Below, one piece after another: positions 11,044 to 20,639 of a stretch of 64,000 nt of DNA. This stretch comes from Closterium sp. Naga37s-1 (Eukaryota > Streptophyta > Zygnematophyceae > Desmidiales > Closteriaceae), in NCBI GenBank assembly GCA_947471745.1, contig CANJKZ010001109.1, positions 2,542,001 to 2,606,000 on the forward strand, written 5' to 3'. Positions within the stretch are counted from its first letter, which is position 1. Each line of letters opens with the position of its first letter. Under the pieces are notes generated by a model. The model saw nothing but the letters and a program-made list of their open reading frames with translations. It did no database searches and was not told the DNA's origin. A program made the position numbers and the translations under genes.

Positions 11044-11667
11044 AGAGGAGAAGAGGATGTCACGCAGTTGGAAGGGCTTTACAGTAGTGGACGCCACAAA
11101 GCCAAACGAGAACGCTGACTGCTTCACTCCCGGCTGCAGCACCGCACACAGCGACACGCTCCCCTTTAGCAGCAGCTCCTCTGGTTTCGTCTTTGAATTC
11201 GCCAGGAACACAAGAATGGTGCTGGGATCCCCAGGCCCATAGTCCACCCATGCCTTGTATGAGTCGCCGTATGTCAGTGTGAATGGAGACACCTCCTTGA
11301 CCAAGAGTTCTTCTGCACTGTTGATGCTCAGCCCCACGTGCTGCTCGCCCGCATCATTCTGGAGCGTGTCAAAGACAACGGCTATGCTCCGAGGTCCTAC
11401 TCCACTATAGCCCACACCACCAGGTTTCCCCGCCTTGGGCTTCGCCGCGATTACAAATGCAAAGCCGCTGGAACTTGCAGTACCAGACTGTAGCATGAGA
11501 GCGAAGGTGAAGTTGACTCTGAATGCCAAACCAAAGCCACATGCTGAGGTCACACCAGGCGGGTACATCAAGAGGGTCACTGGTTTTGCCATGAACTTCC
11601 CCACCGTCTTCCTGCTGCGTGCCCTTGGTGAGAACCGTGAATGGCGGGAGAATGTTTCCTTGGAAGC
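11044..11667 (-). CDS. L-type (legume) lectin domain exon
   Basis: Starts after a CTCCACAG acceptor. In order it shows VGKFMAKPVTL, FRVNFTFAL, SSGFAFVIAAKP, IAVVFDTLQN, EQHVGLSIN, YKAWVDYGPGD, TILVFLA and SAFSFGFVASTT...FQLRDILFSS. These match the beta-sandwich strands of legume lectins, including the FDT-x-x-N / HVG segment that binds metal ions next to the sugar pocket. The frame that carries the lectin is one base off from the phase predicted by the EGF exon; the expected phase reads GFQGNILPPFTVLTKG over the first residues, also lectin-like. A small indel between the two parts (about 11600-11620) therefore looks likely. The donor position is uncertain by ~15 bp. Confidence 0.72.
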
Positions 11668-14600
11668 CTGTGGAGTTGCAAAAGGGCAGCAATGCACGGG
11701 GAAGGGTGGGAGTGGTGAAGAAATAGAATGTGTGAGCTAAGCTGTCCAGACCAAATCGGGTGGTCAATGCTACGGAGGTGGAATCTACTGATATGGGGTC
11801 TGTGCCTGCCTAAGGAGTTTTTGTGTGTGTGGTAGCTGAAATCCAACAACAACCGCGAACAACCCGGGGAAAGTGAAGCAAAGCATGGGATAACCAATGT
11901 GTGCAAACCAGAAATTAGAGAAGGTGTCTGTTAAAGTGCATGATTCTAGGAGCACAAAGAACGTGACGTACACAAAGCCTGTGCTTTGCCATTTGGAAAG
12001 CATAACAATTTTTGTCACCTCCTGAAATACAGGTGATTCCTCCAAGCTGCAATGATCCCGCATCACACAGGCACGTTGGCACCAAACTAGGCCCATCTGG
12101 GTAGCACACGCCGTGACCACCACAGGCAGAAGCGGTTGGATAGATGCCACAGAATGCCATGCACTGTGCTGCAAGCCGCTGCATGGCAGGGCGGCATGCT
12201 TTGTTTGGTGAGAAGCAGTTGGCTGCGATGTTGAGTCGCCGGCAGTCTGGTGCAGACACAACACCCGACAGGAAGTTGTCGGTCAAGTCCGCTTGGGAGA
12301 ATGGGAGGAGATTGACAAGGGGGCCTGTGAGGTAGTTGCGGCAGAGACCACTGCAGGGAAGAGGCAGGGAAATTAAGATAGAAGAAGGGGATAAGAATGA
12401 CAAGGGGTCAATGGAGAGCAAGGGTCCAGACTAGAACCCTCAGATCACTTGTACCTTGAAATCCACAATCACACGACTCCAGTTGCATGTGGCACTACTA
12501 TTACCAAGACCACATGATACACCTAAGGAGAGGGTGGTGGTCAATAAAGCTGATGGAGAGGGAAGAAGAAGCTGGAGTACAGCCAGGCAAAGGCATACAG
12601 ATAACTCAGCACTGGAAGGTTGCTGATTGTAGCAGGAATTGTGCCACTGAGCCGGTTTTCAGAAAGTGACCTGTCACGATGAGCATGAGAGGGCATGCGG
12701 TAGATGCATGAAGCTCAAGTTTGCATGGACTCTATTCTACCTCAAGTTCTTACAGACCGTACCCAAGCTATGTAGTTTACATACACTCATCATGTGGAGG
12801 GAAAATCATGGAAGAGACAGGCAGAAGGGAAACACGGCCTAGTAAAAGGGCGTACAGGTATTGCAGATAGAAAAGGTTGCCTATTACAGTGGGAATTGCA
12901 CCAGTGAGTCGATTGTCAGAAAGACCTCTGCCAGGATGAGCATGAATGGGCATGTGGTAGACATGGGAGGCTCAAATTTGCATAGCAACGAGACCCCTGA
13001 AAATGCAACAGAAGCATGAAATGCAGCACGGCTTTGTCTGTGGGATGTGTGCTGACATTTGGCAGAGGGTAGAAGGGGGTAGGAGAAGCGAGGAGATACG
13101 TGCTCTTTGGGACCTGGTTTGCCTCTCAAACCAATTAGGGACCTTCTGTCAGTCATTCTCCAGCAGGCAGCAGATTAGAAGAAGGTTTAACGTAGGAAAA
13201 ACAAAAGCAGAGATCACGGAGATATCTGTACAACGGAGCTCTTCACTATGCAGTGGTTAAAACACAGAGATAAACGTGTTTCGGCTGATACGGAATTTCC
13301 TAGACAGCCTTCTCGGTGCCCACCCAATGAAAGCAAAATGAGCCAGACAAGGCCTTCTAAAGCAAGAAATCTCTACCTCCTAAAATGCAAATCCCTATGC
13401 TATCTACACCCTGGTCAACCCTAAAAGCTGGGGACCAAGCCAGCGGGTCCCATTAAAAGAAATTTAGAGCTCACCTTCCACATCTCCAGTAAAAATGCTC
13501 TGTTTGCGTGTGTGTCGTACTGATTTTGGGGCATTAGGGGGCGTACGCTTGGTAAGGTACAGAGGTTCAGGGAAACACGAGCTACATGCATTGAGCTACA
13601 CCTGTGTGACTCGAACCCATCCAGGTTGCGAATTTTAGGGCTTGAACATCGAACCATGAGCTGTTTAGGCTGGCTCGATCCGGAACTAAGTGGTTCCGCT
13701 GATTCAACCGCCAATTTGCTTAGATTCGAACCGGACCAGTTTGGGCTCGGTACTTGCTCATGCATACTTATAGGGTTACTAGGTTTGTAAGAATGCCGAT
13801 TGTAGCGGGGATTGAGCCATTTAGCTGATTGCTATCAATATTTCTGCGACGATCAACACGAATGGGCACGCACGTGGTAGACACAGGGAGCTGAGATTGC
13901 ATGGAAACGAGCAGCGGATAGTAGCAAGCAATATACTGGGAGGCGAAATCTCTAAAAATGCAACAGAGGCATGAAAGGCTGCGCGATTGACATTGTTTGT
14001 GGGTCGTGCGCCGAAAATGGCAGGGGATAGAAGGGCTTGGGAGGGTTGAGGAGAGACGTGTTCTTTATTGGCCCCAAGCCAAGGCATGCGATAAATTGCA
14101 CAGGGAACTGAGCATATGGAAGGGAAGAGGAGAGGCTAAGTCTCGTTAGTGACAAAGGAAATGAAAGGAGTGGAGTGAAAATTCTACATCAGGTTCTTAC
14201 ATGGATACTGGATAATAGCGTCATTGAGAGCCACATTCGCAATCTTGCAAATACGCCTGCCATCTCTCTCATGCCTCCACGCCCCCTTCCCTATGGAGGT
14301 ATGTTCTTCTCTATGCCGCTAGTTCGACAAGGCTCGAAAAGTACCGGTTTGGGTTCGGTACTTGCTCGTACATACTTACAGGCGTTTTAGGTCTATAAGC
14401 ATGCCAATTGCAGTAGGGATTGAGCCAGTGAACTGATTGTGATATAGATATCTGCGACAATCAAAACGAATGGGCATTGATGAGGTAGATATGAGATGTT
14501 AAAGATTGCATAGAAAAAAGCAGCGATAGGAAAAAGCAACACCAGTGGGGGAAAATTTCCTGAATGTAACAGAGGCATGAAAGGATGCACGACGATGGAC

Positions 14601-17600
14601 ATTGTTCGCGAAATGTGTACAAACAATGGCAGGGAACAGAAGGGGCAGAACTTAGTTGGACAAAACATTGTATTGAATTTGCGTACCACAATAAAATGCA
14701 GCAAAAAATTGTACGCTGCGAATTATAGTTAAAGAACCACGCTTATCTTCCAAAAGATAGAAAGGAACAATTTTCCTGGACAACCATTTTTCTTTCCACC
14801 CAGCATCAAACCATGAGTTCTTTGGCTGGTTCGACCCGAACCAAAGTATTTCGGTTCGTCTACGGCTGTCAGTTCAACAAGGTTCGACTGACACCGGTTC
14901 AGGTTCGGTACTTGCTCGTGCCTACTTACAGGTGTATCAGCTTTGAAGGATTCCGATTCCAGTGGGGATTGAGCCAGTGAGGTGATTGTACTGAAGGTAT
15001 CTGCAACAATGAACACGGATCGGCATGCATACAGGGAGCTGAAGAGTGCATGAAAGCGGGTAAAGGTATGAAAGGCCAGGACTTCAACCTGAACCGGTGT
15101 GATCAACTGAAAGCTCAGCATTCCAATTAGGGTTCAAATACTTCAGCTAATCTCACCAATTGGAGATTTCAGCTCACCTAAAGATTAAATGACACAAAGT
15201 GGAAGAGAAACATCAAGTGGATATAAAATCGTGGAGGAGAAAAGCAGAAGGGGGAACACAGCCAAGAAACAGGGTTTACAGGTAATTCAGGTTTAGAAGG
15301 TTGCCTATTGCTGCAGTGGGAATTGTGCCAGTGAGTTGATTGCTAGAAAGATCTCTCCCACGATAATGGGCATGAATGGGCATGCGGTGGACATGGGAAG
15401 CAATTAGCTAATAGAAATTAGCAATGACTAGTTTGCTTAGAAATTAGCAACAAATAAAAGCAAGCAACTCCATTGAAAGGCGAAGCTCCTGAAAAGTGCA
15501 ACAAAGGCAGCGCGGTGGACATGGTGTGTTGATAAAGGCAGGGGATAGATGGGGCAGGAGAAGTGTTGAAAGACTTGCTTTGCGTCTGTTCCACGGTATG
15601 TCACCCACGTATAGAATGGCCACGGGAAAGAGAGCATGGGAGAGGGCAGAAGAGACGCGAAAACTGGATAGGAACAAATGGAAAGGGAAAGACTAAGGAG
15701 AAAGGGAAGGTTGTTCAGAAAAATGCAAAGGATCATAGGTGAAAGGACTGGAAAGGGACGAAGTCTGGAGTATGAATGGAAGAACCACACGCCATTATTA
15801 TTTTACAAAACATACAGAGGCAAGAAGCAAGGACGAAATGGACAAGAGCAATTAGGAGGGCAAGAAGCAAGGACGAAATGGATCAGAAAGGCCTAGCACT
15901 CAAACATGGTTTGAAAGAGTGCCTTGCTAATTGCCCAAATTCTGAGCCCAGCAAGCACTCGAACCATCAGCTCTACACAGCAGTGTGGCTTCACTCTCCT
16001 GTACCAACCGGCACAGGGGTGTTATCCAGAGTCGTGTCAGTCTCAGTCCGCTGTTTGTGCATGACTGCAGAGAGACACTGCAGGATGTGGTCATTCCAGA
16101 CCCTCAAATCACTTTAACAATGCAATGCACGATCACGAGTCCAGTCCAGTCCCACACACACTATTAATAGCAAGACCACAGCATACTGCAAAAGAGAGGA
16201 TGGTGTTGTGCTGAGCAGCGGAGCTGACGCAAGAGGATAAGATGCACGAGGGGTCAATGGAGAGCATGGGTCAAATTCTGCATCACAAAGAAGAGAAAAA
16301 AGGAGAGCACAGGAATACAGCCAAACAAAGGCCTTGCCTTGCTGGGGGCTTACAGATAATACAGTTTGGAAAGGTTGCTGATTTCCGCAGGAATTTTTCC
16401 ATTGAGCTGATTTACAGACAGCATTCTGCAACGTCGAGTATGAATGGATATGCGGTGAATATAGGCAGATACAGGAGGTTCAAGTGTGCATGGAAACGAG
16501 CTGGGGATAGGAGCAAGCGAATCTATTAGGAGACGAAATCCCTATGCAACAGAGACATGAAAGGCAGCACGATGAACGACAGTAGCTGTGGCATTGGATG
16601 TGTGAAGACAATGGCAGGGGATGGATGGGGGCAGGTAAAATGAGGAGAGAGGTGTTATTGGGCATGTCAAAGGCGTGTCAGCCACGTACAGAATGGGCAT
16701 GGGGAAGAGCCCATCGGAGAGCGGAGGAGGGAGGCAGAAACAAGATAGGAAAAAGGAAAGGGAAGGAATGAGGCAAAAAAGAAGGATGATGTTGGGAGAG
16801 GTTCAAGGTGAAAGAGCAGTGTGGCTTCACTCTCCCTTACTGTCGCGCTAATAGAGCTACGCCGAGAGGCCTAGCTCAATCTGCACAGCAGCTAAGGTAA
16901 GAAGTTGAGCAACAGTTTGTGTAGTGTTCTTGTTGGCGAGTTGCTGATTGTGTGTGCACTGTACTGTCCTGTCATGTATGCAGATTGGTGAGAGGCAGGG
17001 TGGCTGGCAAATCTCGAGGAAGGTTGTTGGGAAGAAATTGAGGAGGTTGGTTGGCAGATTCCCAAAGAGGTTGGTTGGTTGGTTGGTTCTGAGAAGCTGA
17101 GCAGTATGGCAGTGGGATGGGATGGGATGACTAAATACCAGCTGTTCGGGGAAAAGCCATTCCACACCCAAGGCTGAGCGTGATGTGACACATCATAAAG
17201 GAAATTCCACAGCCAGGTCTTAAGACGCACGGGTGTGAGTAGAAGGAAGGCAGCTGAATAGAAGAATATTTCTGGGGGAAACTCTTCATTAGCTTTTCAC
17301 TTGTATGCTTCTTGTTTTCCCAGCACTAAAGAAATCAGTGAAGAGAAACTGAAGTAGATATATCTGGGTAGGGGCAGCCTGGATAAGGAAACGTTTGGCA
17401 AAGGGGTGGGAGCTGAAGACGAAAGGGAGCACAAGGAGGGCAGAAAAGGAGGAACGAGGGGATGAGAGATTGAGAGCAGAGGTAAGAGGTGAAGAGGAGA
17501 GAAACTTGGCATAACCAACCGGCACAAAGTGAGACGTCTGACTCAGTTTGCTGTTTGTGCATGTCTGGAGAGAGACACAGCAGTATGTGTCACCTACCTC

Positions 17601-20600
17601 GTATCAATTTCCTGGTGTGTACACCTAGCTTGCCAAAACGCCCACATTGTTTCTACGCCTCCTCTAGCTCAACATCGAGAATGCATTGTGCCTAAAAAAA
17701 GGGGAAGAGAGGGAAGAGACAAGAGTGCAAGGTTGTGAGGTGGAAGGACTCGAATGAAAACGAGCAGCGGATAGTAGCAGGCAATATACTGGGAGGAGAA
17801 AATGCACGAAAATGCATGAAAATGCATGAAGGGTGGGTCATGTGAGGAACTTTGTCGGTGAGATGCGTGCTGTGCTAACAATAGCAGAGAATAGAAGGGG
17901 ACAGGAGAAGTGAGGAGAGACGTGACGTTTGCTTGAAAAAAAAAAAAAAAACTCATCAGGTAACCGAACTTGGACTGGTTCGAGCCGAGCTGCACTAGCA
18001 CTGATTCAGGCTCGTACTTGATTCAAAACTGATTCAGACTTGAACAACAAACCGTAAGCAGTTCCGAGTGGTTCAACCTACGCTAGAGCAAGGGGCGAAC
18101 ACGAACACGTTCATGTTGCCCCTGCTCGAACACAGCCGTTCGGCGAACCGAGCTGGTGTTCGGTGTTCGCCTGTGAAGGCGAACACCTAAATGACAGAGG
18201 CGAACACGAACGTGTTCGTGGCAAACACGTTCGCGTTCGTGGCAAACACGTTCGCGTTCGCCCCCAGGGTAACATTCACTACAGTCACACACACATGGCA
18301 AACACAGAATTTGGCCCTACCAGATGATGGGTAGGGGGGTTAGGGTGTTCTAGTGTACACGTTCGTCATGGTAAATCCATTCTAGTAATAGGTAATGGCC
18401 ACAAAACGTATCTAAGATGTAGTTATGTGGGTCCCATTTCTCCTAGGGACGGGCTATAGTGGGCGCTAGGGGGCTGGCGCATAGGTAGCGACTAGTTTGA
18501 GCTAAAAAAATGAGCCCAAACACAAGGACCCACGACCTAAAAATTAGTCGCGGGTCAATTCGTCGACGAACACCTTAGTGTTCGTCAACGCCCCGTGTCG
18601 AACACAAACGCGTTCGTGCGAACACCGAACACGTTCGTCACGAACATTTTGTTCAAGGCGAACCGAACAGGTGTTCGCCACCTTGCTCAAGCCTAATTCA
18701 ACCCGAACCAACCCACACTGGTTTGGTTTGTTCGACTATGCCCGTGACTTCGAGCAGGTTTGACGCGATCCATTTCGGGTTCAATACCTGCTGAGCCTTC
18801 TTACAGTTGCTGCAGGTTTGTGAGGACGCCGATTGTAGTGGGGATTGTGGCAGTGCACCAATTTTTTATAAGATATCTGTGACAATGAACACGAATGAAC
18901 ATGAATCAGGAGTATCACTAAAAAGAGGAAATATGGTGGAGGGGAGGGAAGAGATGAGAGCACAGCCAAGCCAAGCACAGACCATGCGGGGGTCACTTAC
19001 ATGTATCCACGTTCGCAAGGATGCTCAATTCAGAGGGTATTGAGCCAGCCAGCCAGGTATCTTAGTCCAAATTTTAGACACCCTTCCCTACCTGCACTGC
19101 CCTCATAATCCTCTCCAAGGGTTCTCTTTACATGGTTTTCAACTCTACAACGACCTGGTATCTATCCAGCCAGAGCCACATCCACGGCAACATGTCCCTC
19201 CGTGGGCAACATAGGGAAGTTCCTCCGTGGGCTCCTTCCTTCCTCACAGCAATTTCAGGTTGCCTTTCCTGCATTTCTCCTCCCTCTTCCTCTTGTCATA
19301 TCCCCAGTGTCCGCTTTCCAGAGAACGCCTCACAGCTATCAGCGTGTTACCTTCTACCCTTAGCACCGCCACCCTCCTACCTACCGACCAGCGTCTCCTA
19401 GCTCCTACGCCACACAATCCAGGCCAGTCTGCGTCTTTGCATCGACCACCTCCATGCTCTCAGCTACGACTCGTGCGCCCTCAGCTCATCCCTGTGCGTC
19501 GCTGTGCGCCCTGACTAAGCCTTGTGCGCCCTGACTAAGCGTTGTGCGCCCTGACTAAGCGTTGTGCGCCCTGACTAAGCGTTGTGCGCCCTGACTAAGC
19601 CTTGTGCGCCCTGACTAAGCCTTGTGCGCCCTGACTAAGCCTTGTGCGCCCTGACTAAGCCTTGTGCGCCCTGACTAAGCCTTGTGCGCCCTGACTAAGC
19701 CTTCTGCGCCCTGACTAAGCCTTGTGCGCCCTGACTAAGCCCTGTGCGCCCTGACCAAGCCCTATACCCACTAACTAAGCCCTGTGCGCCCTGGTACACG
19801 GCCCTACCCTCTGCCTTTCACTCTCCCAACCCAACCTACCCAACGCCCTTCCCCTCCTCCACCTCCCTCTGCTGCAGCCAATTAATGGTTGCTGTTTCCT
19901 CTCGCACGGTCCGTCTCACTGAATGTGATCAGCGTAAGACACGAATTACCTGAACTAACCTGCTCTCCAAACCTCCATGTGCACAATGCATTTGGATTGG
20001 GCCTTTGGGAACGTACAGAAGAGAGAGCTCTCGGAGGGCGCTGATGGAATCCGGGATGGACCCGCTTAGACTGAGCTCAGGTAGACTCCTGCACGTAAGA
20101 GCACAGCACAGCACAGTACCCACATGTACCCAATTATGCCACCGCTTGGTTTCACGAAAAATGAATGACTCGTGGTGCGGCGCGGCCTATGCCCCTAGCA
20201 CACAACATCATGCTGGTCACTGCATTGCATGCGCACACTGAAGCAACCCAACCACCCTCCACGAGCGCATTGCCATCATAGTGAGTGCGGATTGAATCTC
20301 ACATCTCCAAGATCATCCCGTTGCTGTCACATGTGATGCCCTGTGCACTGCTGCAGTCCGGATGGGCGCCCCCCCAACCAGGCAACAACTCATCCCATGC
20401 CGTCTGGCAGTCCTGCAGAAATTGCACTGCGGGTTGGTGGAGTGGAGTGGAGGTGGTGGAGTGGATGGGGAGGGGAGAAGGAGATGTGGGTGTCACTCAG
20501 AGGGTGGCGGAGGTAGGAGGAGAGGAGTAGGAAGGAAACGGGGATTTGGTGGTGTGTCTGGGTGTGGGGAGTGGCGTGAGGAACGCACGCAGCAAGCAAT

Positions 20601-20625
20601 GGCACATAGCCCATAGAAACGCCAT
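11044..20625 (-). CDS. LRR-EGF-L-type lectin protein, spliced host gene, probably decaying
   Basis: Minus-strand gene assembled from exons listed separately: signal peptide (20589-20625), LRR N-terminal cap (20303-20426), LRR exons from 20088 down to 12599, LRR-end/EGF exon (12019-12350), lectin exon (11044-11667). The exon phase is the same at every LRR border, and the frame stays open from the ATG through most exons. This domain mix suggests a secreted or surface receptor-like protein that binds peptide or sugar; no transmembrane segment or kinase was found. Lesions: one 71-bp LRR exon (frameshift), one exon with AT instead of GT at its donor, one shortened exon, and a one-base phase conflict at the lectin exon. 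Papain-like exons follow on the same strand beyond element A and may be its 3' part. Confidence 0.6.
12019..12350 (-). CDS. LRR C-terminal and EGF-like exon
   Basis: Follows a CCCTGCAG acceptor and ends before a GTGAC donor. It first completes the LRR array (CRNYLTGPL, ADLTDNFLSGVV, LNIAANCF), then a Cys-rich segment (CRRL...CFSP..ACRPAMQRLAAQCMAFC), then an EGF-like module: ACGGHGVCYPDGPSLVPTCLC and a final Cys. It joins in frame to the LRR exon at 12599-12670. The order LRR, Cys-rich cap, EGF, lectin fits an extracellular recognition protein. Confidence 0.7.
12599..12670 (-). CDS. LRR exon (72 bp)
   Basis: One repeat: LSENRLSGTIPATISNLPVL. GTGACAG acceptor, GTATGC donor. 72 bp with the same split codon (CT|N) as its neighbours, so exons can be gained or lost without frame change. 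Confidence 0.7.
12856..12927 (-). CDS. LRR exon (72 bp)
   Basis: One repeat: LSDNRLTGAIPTVIGNLFYL. GGCAG acceptor, GTACGC donor, same phase as the other LRR exons. Confidence 0.7.
13772..13843 (-). CDS. LRR exon with damaged donor site
   Basis: One repeat: IDSNQLNGSIPATIGILTNL, 72 bp. The expected donor reads ATAAGTATG where sister exons have GTAAGTATG, so the splice site is probably lost by G to A change. Confidence 0.6.
14380..14451 (-). CDS. LRR exon (72 bp)
   Basis: One repeat: LYHNQFTGSIPTAIGMLIDL. CGCAG acceptor, GTAAGTATG donor. The following intron begins with the same ~30 bp as the introns after the exons at 13772 and 14930. Confidence 0.7.
14930..15000 (-). pseudogene. LRR exon with 1-bp deletion (71 bp)
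   Basis: Repeat LQYNHLTGSIPTGIGILQS, then TGA in frame. The exon measures 71 bp between a TGCAG acceptor and GTAAGTAGG donor; restoring the usual 72 bp would remove the stop. It is a frameshift unless the exon is skipped. Confidence 0.65.
15280..15354 (-). CDS. LRR exon (75 bp)
   Basis: Repeat LSSNQLTGTIPTAAIGNLLN. Three bases longer than its sisters (an extra Ala in the IPTAAIG segment), so the frame is kept. GTAAAC donor; the acceptor GGGAG is weak. Confidence 0.6.
16354..16425 (-). CDS. LRR exon (72 bp)
   Basis: One repeat: LSVNQLNGKIPAEISNLSKL. TTGCAG acceptor, GTAAGC donor. Confidence 0.68.
16426..18804. other. long intron with duplicated intron units
   Basis: No exon recognised. It contains copies of the intron phrases that surround the LRR exons (for example GGATAGTAGCAGGCAATATACTGGGAGG written in two parts near 17770-17800, also found at 13915-13945), a poly-A run at 17936-17951, and a foldback element at 18084-18690. 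Confidence 0.45.
18084..18690. mobile_element. foldback/MITE-like element rich in CGAACACG palindromes
   Basis: Ends are inverted repeats: left GAGCAAGG-GGCGAACAC, and on the opposite strand at the right end GAGCAAGGTGGCGAACAC. The interior carries several palindromic CGAACACGTTCG-like units near both ends and a non-coding centre with no transposase. Flanks share only CCTA at corresponding positions, so the target duplication is degraded. hAT-like by the TAGAG/TTGAG termini, but this is tentative. Confidence 0.45.
18805..18876 (-). CDS. LRR exon (72 bp, divergent)
   Basis: Repeat LIKNWCTATIPTTIGVLTNL, with the consensus N-x-L-x-G replaced by NWCTAT. TCACAG acceptor and GTAAGA donor; phase matches the array. 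Confidence 0.6.
19001..19060 (-). pseudogene. shortened LRR exon remnant
   Basis: 60 bp between an AAG acceptor and GTAAGT donor. The LRR-like reading (LAGSIPSELSILANVDT) is not in the phase used by the other exons, and the used phase meets TGA, so this unit is probably skipped or dead. Confidence 0.45.
19505..19800. repeat. 20-bp tandem repeat, ~14-15 units
   Basis: Unit CTTGTGCGCCCTGACTAAGC, almost perfect, exactly three units per 60 bases over most of the array; a G/C variant at the start of some units (GTTGTG) occurs in a block. It lies in an intron of the LRR gene. No spacers, so it is a minisatellite. Confidence 0.9.
20017..20088 (-). CDS. first LRR exon (72 bp)
   Basis: Repeat SLPELSLSGSIPDSISALRE. 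ACGTGCAG acceptor, GTACGT donor. Joined to the cap exon, the split codon is ATG (Met), and the frame continues. Confidence 0.68.
20303..20426 (-). CDS. LRR N-terminal cap exon
   Basis: Follows a long pyrimidine tract and CCCGCAG, ends before GTGAG. Encodes QFLQDCQTAWDELLPGWGG, then PDCSSAQGITCDSNGMILEM. This is the LRRNT_2 pattern (W near the start, then C...GI-T-C-D) that precedes plant LRR arrays. The frame connects to the signal-peptide exon with one split Leu codon. Confidence 0.72.
20589..20625 (-). CDS. signal-peptide exon of LRR gene
   Basis: ATG at 20625 starts MAFLWAMCHCLL, a short hydrophobic leader, followed by a GTGCGT donor. This start is chosen because only this frame joins the LRR cap exon correctly; the nearby upstream ATG (MIARWRFYGL) does not. 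Confidence 0.55.
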
Positions 20626-20639
20626 CTCGCAATCATGGC

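Noticed and set aside
19505-19800. CRISPR-like array
   Set aside because: Units follow each other directly with no unique spacers, and the setting is eukaryotic; it is a minisatellite.
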